From Zarea fungicola (taxonomy: Eukaryota; Ascomycota; Sordariomycetes; Hypocreales; Cordycipitaceae), in contig FWCC01000244.1 in assembly GCA_900169235.1 (NCBI GenBank), positions 49,803 to 113,802 of the forward strand: a DNA stretch of 64,000 nucleotides, given 5' to 3'. The notes under the pieces were generated by a model. It was not told where the DNA came from. It made no database searches and was given only the letters and a program-made list of their open reading frames with translations. Position numbers and translations under genes: made by a program. Of the stretch, positions 1 through 11,189 are shown piece after piece. Position 1 is the stretch's first letter. The number at the start of each line of letters is the position of its first letter.

Positions 1-179
1 GATCCCCATCGCCCGAAAAGAAAAACTACTCGCAGCGAGAATAGGCGAGAGACTTGCCACCGGGACTTTGTTTGGCTGATTTCTTGATACTTCCATTCCC
101 CAGGAGCCGATCAGGCCAACCTCGCACCAAAAATCCAGCGCCCTGCAGGTATAAGTAAATCCAGACAAACGCTTGGACG

Positions 180-1124
180 ATGACTTCCACACAGCAAGAT
201 CATATCGTTCTTCTTGTTGATGACTTCTTCTTTGAAAACCTACCGGCATGGGTTACTGACAACTTCACCGTGACGCCAGGTGGCTATCACGAGGGCCAGC
301 CTTCTCGCAACAAGCTCGTCCTCTTCGCTGACGGCAGCTACCTCGAGTTCTTCAATTGGTACGGCACGCCACCGTCTCTCGACGATGACCACTTGCCCAT
401 GAGATTCTGGGGACCCAAAGCGCCAGGGTTGATTGACTTTGCCATTACCCATACGGCCCACTCTGCCGAGGAATCGGTCGCGGCGGTCAACGCGCGGTTG
501 GCTGAGGAGCCCGAAAAGGATGCTGGTCTTGGTATCGAGTTTGGCAAACCAGTTGCGGGATCGCGTAAGAAAGTAAACGGCGTAGAAATCAAGTGGACCG
601 TCACCCGGCCAGACTTTTCCCAAGGCGACAAGACCCCCGGCCAGGAGCACTTTGCCAACGGAAGAATCGACGTTCCGTTCTTCTGTCATGATGTCACCCC
701 GCGAGCCGACAGGGTCCCCAGCCAAGATGAGAGGAAGACGACGCATCCGTGTGGCGCTACTGGCATCGCAGCCTGCGAGATTCTCGTGCCGAAGCACCTA
801 CAGAGGGAATATGCTACCGTCTACGGCAAGATCCTCGGCTCCGAGCCCCAGAGAGCCACGGAACAAGGCGCGTACACTCTCGATATTGGCGTGCCCCAGG
901 GACCAACCCGTTCCACAGTGATTGTGCGCGCTGCTGAGACAGAGCATGACATTAGGCGCATGCAAGCGAGGGGAGTTGGGTTCTCCGATCTTGTCATTGC
1001 CGTCAATGGCGGTGGACCTGGTAATACGGAGAGGTTACCATTGGGATTGACGGGTATCGAGTCAACCATTTGGCTGGAAAGATCACATGGCAATCAGTCG
1101 CGTTCTGGTACCTTGATTGTGTAG
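180..1124 (+). CDS. Glyoxalase-like domain protein
   Basis: Intronless 314-aa protein. The N-terminus (DHIVLLV, residues 7-13) and the later pattern LVLFADGSYLEFFNW match the fungal glyoxalase_3-like (VOC superfamily) family, whose members share the glyoxalase/dioxygenase fold. The VOC-like core covers roughly residues 5-190, and a second, weaker half follows to about 300. No signal peptide or membrane segment is visible, so a cytosolic protein is likely. Family members are mostly uncharacterised, so the substrate cannot be given. The start is the first ATG of the frame and places the conserved DHIVLLV stretch right at the N-terminus, as is usual. An isomerase or dioxygenase role is inferred from the fold only. 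Confidence 0.8.
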   Translation: MTSTQQDHIVLLVDDFFFENLPAWVTDNFTVTPGGYHEGQPSRNKLVLFADGSYLEFFNWYGTPPSLDDDHLPMRFWGPKAPGLIDFAITHTAHSAEESVAAVNARLAEEPEKDAGLGIEFGKPVAGSRKKVNGVEIKWTVTRPDFSQGDKTPGQEHFANGRIDVPFFCHDVTPRADRVPSQDERKTTHPCGATGIAACEILVPKHLQREYATVYGKILGSEPQRATEQGAYTLDIGVPQGPTRSTVIVRAAETEHDIRRMQARGVGFSDLVIAVNGGGPGNTERLPLGLTGIESTIWLERSHGNQSRSGTLIV

Positions 1125-2000
1125 TTGGAAGGCTCTAGTATTCGGATATCCATGGTTGAACTGGGATTTTTTTTTTGATTTTGTTATTTACTTGGTTATT
1201 TGTTTCTGTTCAGTTTTTCCTTAATGATGCTTTAATTTGGCTTTTCAGCACCATTTGGGCAGTCAATGGCAATGGTCGCTACTGTAGCTAGCAGGAGAAC
1301 AACAACGTACATACACCACATTGCAATGCCTCGTTTTATTTTGCCGCAACTACCTCGGCTGCCGCTTCTGAGAGCAGCACAGACCGTTCCCAGGTTGTAA
1401 GACCGAGTGTGCCATGGTATAAATGGAATAGGTGTAAATAGAATAGGCGGAAATGAAATAGATGGGGATTGGCACATTTAGACTCTAGCGCTTTGTGTCT
1501 ACATTTAGGAATCGATGCGAGGCTGTCCAAGCCACGAAGAACATTCTTGCTTTGCCGCAACGCATTATTTCCAGTCCTGAATCGAATCCTGCCCCGGAAA
1601 GATTACGAATCGGGTCAAGAGCAGTATGGGTGTGTAAATCACACATGAAAAACTCCCAGCCATGACGCAGTTCGCTACAGCACAGGCTCACCAGAGGGAG
1701 ATACAGGCAGTTGTCCCATCAATTGTCCATTCAAAGGAAAAAATTGACCAAGATTAGGAAGGTCGGGTTTACGATTAAATATCCAAATGCTACTTACACT
1801 GCTCAATCGTGGTACCCATCCACGTAATAATTACCCAGTGTAGGCGGCCTCGTTAGTGGGCCGAGTTAGCGGTGGGGTGGCGGAGTGCCTCATCAACGAT
1901 ACAGCCCGAACAGTCATTACTCACTACTTCCTGTGCCTGCTTGCATTCCTGGATTCGTCCTCGAAACTAACATCGACATCAACATTGACAGAATATCTCA
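1125..2000. other. Intergenic, no gene seen
   Basis: The short frames here lack domain-like sequence. Around 1416-1462 there is an imperfect purine/AT-rich repeat (variants of GGAATAGG and AAATAGAATAGG). The distal part is taken as promoter and leader of the Zn2Cys6 gene starting at 2001. Confidence 0.5.
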
Positions 2001-3625
2001 ATGACAGATTGCTTAGCAGCACCCGTGTTCATCAACAGCGTCCTGGAGTCGGGCAAGGCTGGGCCGCGTCTCGTCGCGCAAACAGTCGACATTGGAGCGA
2101 TCCGGCAGATTCGGCGCCATAAAAAAAGCCGTCGTGGCTGCATCGGGTGTAAGATCCGAAAGGTCAAGGTAGGATAACAGCCAAGAACCAAACAAGCACA
2201 AGATACAATCGACGTTTACTTTTTGCTTCGCTCCTTGGATCATGAGAAACTGACGTCTGGCAGTGCGATGAACGCCAACCGTGCTCCAGCTGCCTCAAGC
2301 GTGGCACAGAATGTAAATCACCAAACGGTAAAAGCATTGCTCCGAGGCAACCAAAGCTTGTCATCGACTCGGGATTAGATCTAAACCCCGACCTGAGTCT
2401 ATTGCAGCTCGAGCTGTTTCATCACTGGGACAAGCACACCAAATCGACCCTAGTCTATCCTGAAATTTGGCCAGTTATTATGCAACAGGCAGTCCATGTA
2501 CGGAGTCGACCAACAATCCCATGCTGATTGACCAGTCCAAGCTAAGATCATTGCTAGGAAAATTTCCTCATGGCAGCCATCTTGTGCACCTCCTCCATGC
2601 ACCTGAGCACCCTTCATCCCCAAAATACATGGTATCCGCAATTCGCAAGGCGGCTGATGCCCAATACACTATCGCTCTTTCGCCAAAGCCTCTCAAAGCC
2701 CCTCACCAAAAGCCATTCAGAAGCAATAGTAGGAGCAGCGCTTCTAGTAAACTACATTTCCTGGTTTGACGTATCCTTTCTCGACGGCGACACCAGTAGA
2801 GTCGGCGCCTTGGCACACGATCAACTGCTGCTCATCAGCTCTGGCATCGTACATGCCTGGTTTCAGACAATACCCATTCTGATTGAGAAACAAAGCATCT
2901 TTCCTAATGCCATGATGCACCATCCACGACTCGTAATTGAGCAGGCGCTGGCAAAACGAAGCCATGACGACACAAGCCTGTTCGTACAGCCGCTGATGGA
3001 TATATGGAATGACAGAAGATATCAGACATCCGGTCGCTTAGCTGTGGACACAACTGTCTATGAGCCAGCTACAAACGGTGCATGGCGCCTTCTTCAAGAC
3101 TTTGAAAACGAGCTTGTGCCGGCTGATAACCCGCGGCACACATGGCAAAAGTGCGACGAGTCTCAGAAATTACTGCATTACAAGGAAAAAGTCACGAAAA
3201 TCACGGAAACCCCTCCACCAGCCAATGGTTTACCTGAGTCATCCGGTGTACCACTGCCCTTACAGGCGCGCGTATCCTTTGAATATATTGTCCGCCGCCT
3301 TTCGCCACTTCTTCGCTGTCAAGCCGCCATGTCTAATTCAAGTGCAGAAACACGGAGTGACATGGCGGCGCTGCGTGATAATCTCGAGGGCCTCATATAT
3401 GGCTTTCCGATTCTCTGCTGCGGTCCGTTTGCAGATCTAGTGCAGAGGAGGGACACTCGCGCTCTGGTTCTTCTCTTGCATTTTTATCGATGCGCGGGCA
3501 TCTTGCTGGATCCAAGGAGATGCTGGTGGGCGACAACGAGAACCTGCATCATGGAAAACCTGATTTTCAAGGAGCTGGTCGTTCGGGGCGTCAGCACAGG
3601 TCTCACTGAGCACAACTACAACTAA
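2001..3625 (+). CDS. Zn2Cys6 transcription factor with fungal-specific domain
   Basis: Model join(2001..2168,2264..2497,2558..3625), 489 aa. Exon 1 ends CAAG|GTAGGA and exon 2 begins at TGCGATGAA. Joining them completes a zinc cluster with Cys47, 50, 57, 64, 67 and 74 (CX2CX6CX6CX2CX6C). The intron falls exactly before the third cysteine. The second intron (60 nt) ends TTGCTAG and restores ENFLMAAIL, the usual start of the Fungal_trans_2 type regulatory domain, which runs to the C-terminus with the typical VLLLHFYR and CWWA stretches. Expected role: nuclear DNA-binding regulator; targets unknown. It converges on the actin gene, with 355 bp between the two stop codons. Exon 1 is unusual in having about 46 residues before the zinc cluster. 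Confidence 0.85.
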
Positions 3626-3980
3626 ACAGTCACCCTTCGAATAAGGGAATATTCGAAATGCACTCTTTGCGCGTCACTGCGACGTCCAACGCAACGATTC
3701 CGTCTATTCGACTGGCGATGATGATGAGCAACGACACATATAGAAACAATTAGACGACTAATTCAAATAAAATCAAGCTTAACAGGCCAACGTCTTTACT
3801 TCGCACTAGTTATAGACTATTTAAGCAATTTACTTTGCTGGGCTCATGCATGGTGGTATGATCCAGTGTGCTAGTTTTGCTGCAGAAAACGTCGCACAGA
3901 TCAGCCCTTGTGAATGGAACCTCTCAGCATTGGCCCTTCTCATTCGGTAAATGGACCCTTGACTTGCTATTTGGACAGCC

Positions 3981-5520
<1,540 letters not shown>

Positions 5521-6700
5521 GATTCTGAGGATTAACAAGACTTATATGCTCTGCCAACTTATTCTCGAATGGAAATCGACGTTCGATACTGTTCTTGAGG
5601 CTGATTTTTTGAAAATGCGAAAGCTCAAAGGCGGCTTGCGGTTGTGAGAGACGATGGCACAACAGGCGTGTGATGAAGAAGGAAGAAGAAGAGAATGGCA
5701 CACAGCGAATGGAAGGAAAGGCGGGTCTTTTTACTATTCCACCTCCCTGAGTCTAATAATAATTACATCACACCAATGCAGGCAGCCTTGTAACTGCCAA
5801 GCCAATCGGCAGGCAAGAAAACAGACGCAAGATCAATCAACTCGCCACTCCACTTCAACAGCACTGATTAGCAAGGGGATTTACTCTATATGGACTAACT
5901 AGAAGCCTATTCTAAAATTGAACAGGCAGCAGTTTTTGCCCGTTTGCTTTTACAAGATGTTCCAGAGTTTGCGGAGTTGGACAAGCTTACAAGTGACGAG
6001 GCCCGCTAGGCACCGATTTAAAATGGCGGAGACTGCCACAAGCGTCTACGACGAAACGATCTAGGCCTGGCTTGGCCATTTCTTTCTGTGAATTGGAGCT
6101 TCGCATTTGCTCCGCATTGGGAAAGTAGAGATCTTTTGCCATGACGGTGCAGTCTGACAGGTTACGGTTCTCCCAAGGCCTCGCAACTCGTCCAAATTGT
6201 TCAGTGGGCGAGCGGTGAATGCTTGCGATTTAAAGGGACTTACTCGCGCCATGTGGACAACTTTAGCTCCGGCGCTATTTTATTTCCCTCTGTGCCATTT
6301 GACGCCAACAGAGTTCGGATTCCTAATCGGGAATGCGAAATGCTCCACTCAACAGGGGGTTCTTCATTCAAGGTGACTTGCGCCGACCACTGGAACTGGA
6401 ACTGGAATAGAAAGCGAAAAATTAAAATTGAATAAAACGGCGTGGCAATCAACGCGCGTCGTCGAAGCACCCAAGGCAGTTATGTTTTACATCTTGCACC
6501 ACGAAATTACACCCGGCCTGCCCCATGGTGGTTGCCTAGACGTCGCCCGTGATCCGCGCCTCGCGCGGCCTCAAGTACGGAAGATATTAAATCTACAATA
6601 CACCGCATTTATTAGTGACATCACCCCTTCTGATCCAATAGCATCAATTCCCTGTCTTTTCCCCAGGAAAGCGCTTGTCAGCAGCCCCTTCTTTCTTACT
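5521..6700. promoter_or_regulatory. Divergent promoter region between actin and the 2EXR gene
   Basis: About 1.2 kb between two divergently transcribed genes. It holds the actin leader on the minus side and pyrimidine-rich stretches near 5720-5760. The reading frame of the 2EXR gene stays open back to 6428, but that extension shows no conserved sequence. No gene is supported here. Confidence 0.4.
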
Positions 6701-7654
6701 ATGAATTTCCATTTGGAACGCCTCCCGCCAGAGGTTCGACAACTTATATGGGAGGCCACACTGCCAGAGCGTCGTGTATTTCACGTCAGTGAAATTAGCC
6801 AGGCCGACTATACTGAAGATACGGACAATCCATTCATTTCAAATGACACTGAATTGGACGAACAGACTTTTGACTTTCACATCCGACATGGCCCTCCCAT
6901 GGCAACACAAGTATGCCGCGAGTCGCGTGCTATAGCACTCCTACGAGGCTTCTTCCTCGCGCCCAAAAAGTCTTTCAAAAAGTCTTTCAGGGCCAAATCA
7001 TCGACTGGGTCATGGTTTAATCCTCAAAAAGACATGCTCTACCTTGATCGCAACATGCGACACTGCCTCAAGGCCAAGCTACCTCTCCCCGTCGCAAGCA
7101 TGGACAGGGTCCTTCACGTCGGTCTCGAGTGGCGTGCCTGGTTTCGCGATGTGCCGCGCCGCCCAGCCGGTGAGAAGCCCGAGCTTTCCTGGATCATGGC
7201 GCTCGAGCCGCTCCTACTGCACTGTCCGCGCGCAGAGACTGTCGCCTTTGTGCTGCCGCGGGTGCGACGGGCGGGCGGTATCCCCTCCGGACGGGAGCCC
7301 TACGGCGCAGAGAACTACCATTGCGACCTGTTGCAGCTGCCGGACAATGTCACGGTGCCCTGGGACAGGCCGCCGCTTCCGAGTGCCGGTCTCGCCGCCT
7401 TTGGGGTTCCTGGCTTGGCGCTGTCGCAGATTGTGGGCCAGAGCGTGCCGACTGAGTGGAAGGTTATCCGCGGGCAAATGGAGAAGGCTGTCAATGTATT
7501 GCATGGAGCAGAGACTGGTGACGTGGATGATGAATATGCGCACAAGGAGATCATAGAAAGAAGACGCCCTGTACGCATACGGGGTTGGTGGTTGGTGCGG
7601 CCGGGTGTACCTATGAGCGACGAGCAGCAGGATATCCGAGAATTTTGGACGTGA
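6701..7654 (+). CDS. 2EXR domain-containing protein
   Basis: Single-exon, 317 aa. The start at 6701 is chosen because MNFHLERLPPEVRQLIWEAT is the classic opening of the 2EXR family (F/L-x-L-P-x-E-[IV]-R-x-x-I-W). Upstream in-frame ATGs from 6428 would add 91 residues without family similarity. The family signature continues with LPERRVFHV and, after a variable acidic stretch, ATQVCRESRAIAL at about residues 68-80, then DMLYLD near 110. The family is very expanded in Pezizomycotina and has no established biochemical role. No signal peptide or membrane segment is visible. Confidence 0.85.
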   Translation: MNFHLERLPPEVRQLIWEATLPERRVFHVSEISQADYTEDTDNPFISNDTELDEQTFDFHIRHGPPMATQVCRESRAIALLRGFFLAPKKSFKKSFRAKSSTGSWFNPQKDMLYLDRNMRHCLKAKLPLPVASMDRVLHVGLEWRAWFRDVPRRPAGEKPELSWIMALEPLLLHCPRAETVAFVLPRVRRAGGIPSGREPYGAENYHCDLLQLPDNVTVPWDRPPLPSAGLAAFGVPGLALSQIVGQSVPTEWKVIRGQMEKAVNVLHGAETGDVDDEYAHKEIIERRRPVRIRGWWLVRPGVPMSDEQQDIREFWT

Positions 7655-9222
7655 CCGGTGTCGTGGATAGCTGACAAAGATGTATATTAGCAAAGCATTA
7701 TTATACTGTATCAAGAATATTTTTGTATTTAGTGCTGGTTGCACCCCATGGGCTCGTGCGTCTGGTTGACCTGAATATGCCCAAGTTGAGCACAGGAAAG
7801 TGTTGCAGACTGAACTAATAGGGAAATTATATTATGAATTGACCTGTATCGTGGAATCTCGAAATTTTGAAAAAAAAAATCCAGATAGTGTGTCGCGAAA
7901 TCTACTTACAGCTCTTTGCAGCCTGCAGCCTCATTGCAATGATTGGTATACTGTCGAGCTCCGGCAGTACCATCCATGTCATAAATCTGTTTCCAACAGC
8001 AACCATACAAGGTCCTAGTCCTCTATGTATTTTTCTTCCTCCAATCTTCTTGTCACGATATTTCTACATCACCTGATCATTAATCTTACCTTGACTACTG
8101 GCAGCCAGCTGTCGCTACAATACCCTGGAGCCAATCGACAGTGGTAGGTGTTACCTATTCCGCGACGCCCAGTGGCAAAAGATTTGTAAAAATAACAACC
8201 GGGCCATTTGAGTAAGACGCAGATCCCATTTAACTTGCAGATTGAGTATTTAAACTGGCCAACCTTTGTTATGTGAAGGTTGCATCCATGAAGATCTGTA
8301 AGCCGCTAAAAATAGGCTTGCACAAGGCTGCGATAGAGTGCCAAGCCACATCTGTACACTGCCAAGCTGCTGATGCATCACTAGCAATGGGGACGTAATA
8401 TTCGGATAGGCTATTCTTCTGTTATGATGTTTAATACAACATTGTCTTGGCTTAGTATGTGCTTTGGTAGAGGGTTCTAGATAACCACTAGACGAAAGCA
8501 ACCCAAAAAGATCCAGCCGGAAATCCTGAGCATGCAATATCTACCGTCTGATCCGCCTTGGTATGCCAGATTACGTAACGTAAATGTTGTACTCAGTCTG
8601 CAACGTCGACATCCTCCTTGTGCGACAACTTGCGAGAAGCACATGGGCATGGGCCATGCGGCACACTGCCGGGAAGAATCCGAAAACGCGGCTTAGATTG
8701 TCTCTAGTAAAAGTGTCATCATTCTCATCGGCACAAATCCCTCACCGGGACAGCTTTGCCGGTGCCTTCTAGATTTGGCAGCCAATCGAATACGCCACAC
8801 CCATGCTTCAGCATGTAAGCACACATTCTTGTGATGACCGCATCACGCAGAACATGACAAACCAACGACGTTATTTTAAGGATCTGATGAGAACTCGCGT
8901 CGTACTGACTCCCACCCGCCAAGACCGTCAACTTACATAGTACCATTCGGAGCTTTCAACATCCGCTATTGAGCAGAACACGACCATGTGCTTTTGTTAG
9001 GCTTGGCCTCTATTTCTGGCCTTCAACGCATTATACTGGGCTGAAATCATCAAAACGAAAATGGGCGTGATCCGCAGCAGTAACCTGATGACTTGATGCC
9101 CATTGGTGGCACTCAGCGGCGCAGCCTGTGTATCGTGGACTGGGTGAGGCGGCTGTGGCCAGCCTCTTGTAGAACTAGAAAAAAGATGCTGTTTTGAGCC
9201 AGAAGCTCTCCTTCGAACGGCA
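7655..9222. other. Intergenic, no gene seen
   Basis: About 1.6 kb with only short, low-complexity frames. No domain, RNA gene or clear repeat was recognised. Confidence 0.45.
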
Positions 9223-9230
9223 TATAAAAG
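9223..9230 (+). promoter_or_regulatory. TATA box of the duplicated secreted-protein gene
   Basis: TATAAAAG lies 142 nt before the ATG at 9372. An A/C/T-rich, G-poor leader (CATCATCATCACCAACC) follows, typical of strongly expressed fungal genes. Confidence 0.55.
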
Positions 9231-9371
9231 ACCAGAAATTTCCCTTTAATTTAAAATTGTTCATCATCATCACCAACCAAATCAATTCCAGCTACTCAAA
9301 CCTCATTATCACATCTACATCAAGCAACATCGGCATCCAAACTCAATTACCATCCATCAGAATATCTCGAA

Positions 9372-10124
9372 ATGCAGTACCTCACAGCACTTCTTCTCGC
9401 AGCCGCTGTCGCCGGCACCCAAGCTGTTTCCATCCCTAGTGGTAGCAAATCTGCCACGGTCATTCTACGCAGCGCCGCCCAGGATCTAGCTACCCAGACT
9501 ACATTCGGTGGAGTGAAGCGCGAGGAAAAAGGGCCCACGGGATCGAACGGCCCTTATGATTCCGTTGAGCTGAATCTGAACCCAAAGTTGGTTAACAAGG
9601 CTCTTCGCTGCCAAATCCTCGACAGCCACAATAGGCCCATTGTCGTCACCCGCGGAGCCAACGTCGACGTCACCTTTGCTGATGGCGACAAGGGGCCCTG
9701 GAAAATCCAGAAAGGAGCTACCAAAGTCGCCAAGGTCATCTGCGACCCTGCCTTCAAGCAGGCTACTCAGAATGCCGGCCGGGGCGCCAAGGATACGTCC
9801 ATCAGAGTCACTCTCACCGACGGCAACCTCGCTACCCAGACGCCCTTTAACAAGGCTGGTCTGCACCGCGAAGTTCAATCGCCCGTTGGCTCCGGAGGTC
9901 CTTTCAACTCGGTCACACTGTCCCTCGGCAAAGATGTCCAGAAGAAGGATCTTCGCTGCCAGGTACTCGACGAGAAGAACAGGCCCATTACCGTCCAGCG
10001 TGGCAAGAATGTTGACGTCACCTTTGCCGATGGCAACCTTGGCCCATGGAAGTTCCTGAAGCCTACTTTCACCAAAGTTGGCAAGATTATTTGCGATCCC
10101 GCCTTCGTCAAGAAGGCGCAGTAA
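9372..10124 (+). CDS. Secreted protein made of two tandem homologous domains
   Basis: Intronless, 250 aa. Residues 1-18 form a signal peptide (hydrophobic LTALLLAAAVAG, cleavage after TQA). The mature part is an internal duplication: unit 1 about residues 28-130, unit 2 about 143-247. Matching landmarks are LATQT (39 and 153), LRCQ[IV]LD (78 and 194), RGxNVDVTFADG (94 and 210), GPWK, and ICDPAF (123 and 240). Each unit has two cysteines, 80/124 and 196/241, about 44 residues apart, so one disulfide per unit is likely. A KREE near residue 49 could be a protease site (inference). No known family was recognised; an effector-like or cell-wall-associated role is a guess. Confidence 0.8.
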   Translation: MQYLTALLLAAAVAGTQAVSIPSGSKSATVILRSAAQDLATQTTFGGVKREEKGPTGSNGPYDSVELNLNPKLVNKALRCQILDSHNRPIVVTRGANVDVTFADGDKGPWKIQKGATKVAKVICDPAFKQATQNAGRGAKDTSIRVTLTDGNLATQTPFNKAGLHREVQSPVGSGGPFNSVTLSLGKDVQKKDLRCQVLDEKNRPITVQRGKNVDVTFADGNLGPWKFLKPTFTKVGKIICDPAFVKKAQ

Positions 10125-10551
10125 TTATTGCAGCTATACACTAGCTCCAGCAGCCATCGGATCGCTTCTGCCAATCGCTGGGATCGTCTACGTTTTGCTC
10201 CTCTTTTGCGTCTGTAAATTTCTATGTTTAGAGAGTACACTTTTATTAATTGCTGAGATTTAATTTATACATTCCTTATTTATGCAGATAGAATATAGTT
10301 TTTAGAAAAATTCACTTATACACTCCTTATGCCAATGCTTAATGATGAATTCACTATTCCTTTCAATCGATAAGGGATCAATATCTACAGAAATGAACCG
10401 AATCCTTTAAATATCTCGAGATATATTACCTGGGCTTTGTTCATAATTAATTGAATGATAGGGTGATAGGAGAGTTGATTTGTGAGCACACGAACTGCTT
10501 CTCTGGCGTGGCTGAAACAGAGGCAGGCTGCTCCTGTCGGAGAATTTATCG
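10125..10551. other. Intergenic, no gene seen
   Basis: AT-rich 3-prime flank of the duplicated secreted-protein gene. No gene is supported. Confidence 0.4.
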
Positions 10552-10560
10552 TTGATCAGA

Positions 10561-10807
10561 GGCAACAGATCAATGTACGCCTGTGCGTACGCTAAATTAG
10601 CGTATGCCCCTCCTGGGACTTTTCCGCCCTAATTAGCAGCAGCCTTACTTCATAGTAGCAATTAACAGCAGCTTCAATAGCTTTAACAAACTACTCGCCA
10701 GGGTCAGGGTCAAATAGCTAAACAAACCAGCAGTGGAAGAAGAGTCCGAGGGCGGGCGTAAGCTAGTTTAGCGTAACTTACGCCCAGGCGTACATTGATC
10801 TGTTGCC
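10561..10807. mobile_element. Small non-autonomous DNA transposon (MITE), MULE-like
   Basis: A 247-bp element bounded by perfect 21-bp terminal inverted repeats (10561-10581 and 10787-10807, beginning GGCAACAGATCAATG) that continue imperfectly for about 10 bp. It is flanked on both sides by the identical 9-bp direct repeat TTGATCAGA (10552-10560 and 10808-10816), read as the target-site duplication. It has no coding capacity. Just inside the ends are near-palindromes (GCGTACGCTAAATTAGCG around 10585-10607, and GGCGTAAG paired with CTTACGCC around 10754-10785). The 9-bp duplication fits Mutator-like families best. Because target duplication and termini are intact, insertion is probably recent. 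Confidence 0.85.
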
Positions 10808-10816
10808 TTGATCAGA

Positions 10817-11189
10817 CTCTATGAAATTCACCCCCAGTCTCAGACGTAGGAGATGTGCTGGGCCGATGGTGCGTTGTTCTTACGGCAAACAAAGTAGTAC
10901 GAAATCGGGGCTTCGTTGATAGTTTGTTCACTCTTTTAAGAAGTATATAATAATGTGTAATCCGTATGTTAGCCAGCGCCATGGCCAGTGCCATCCGGGA
11001 TTGCCTCCTCACAGGGCTGAGGAATCTTAGCGTTCTTCAAGCCCGAGTCATGGCCCTTGTCTCACGCTGATCGCACAAATCTTCGTTGCCAAGACTTCCA
11101 TCCCACAGCAACCTGCAGAAGCAGACAACCCCGGACTTTTCCGACCAATCCGGGACACCGAGACTCATATCCGCAGGAACCGCTTCAGA
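10817..11189. other. Intergenic, promoter side of the Zn2Cys6 gene at 11190
   Basis: Lies between the MITE and the regulator gene. No coding region was recognised, so the MITE insertion sits about 0.4 kb upstream of that gene's start. Confidence 0.4.

Noticed and set aside
1560..1640. Possible tRNA B-box-like string (GAATCGAATCC)
   Set aside because: No A box at the right distance and no cloverleaf could be drawn; no tRNA is called anywhere in the window.
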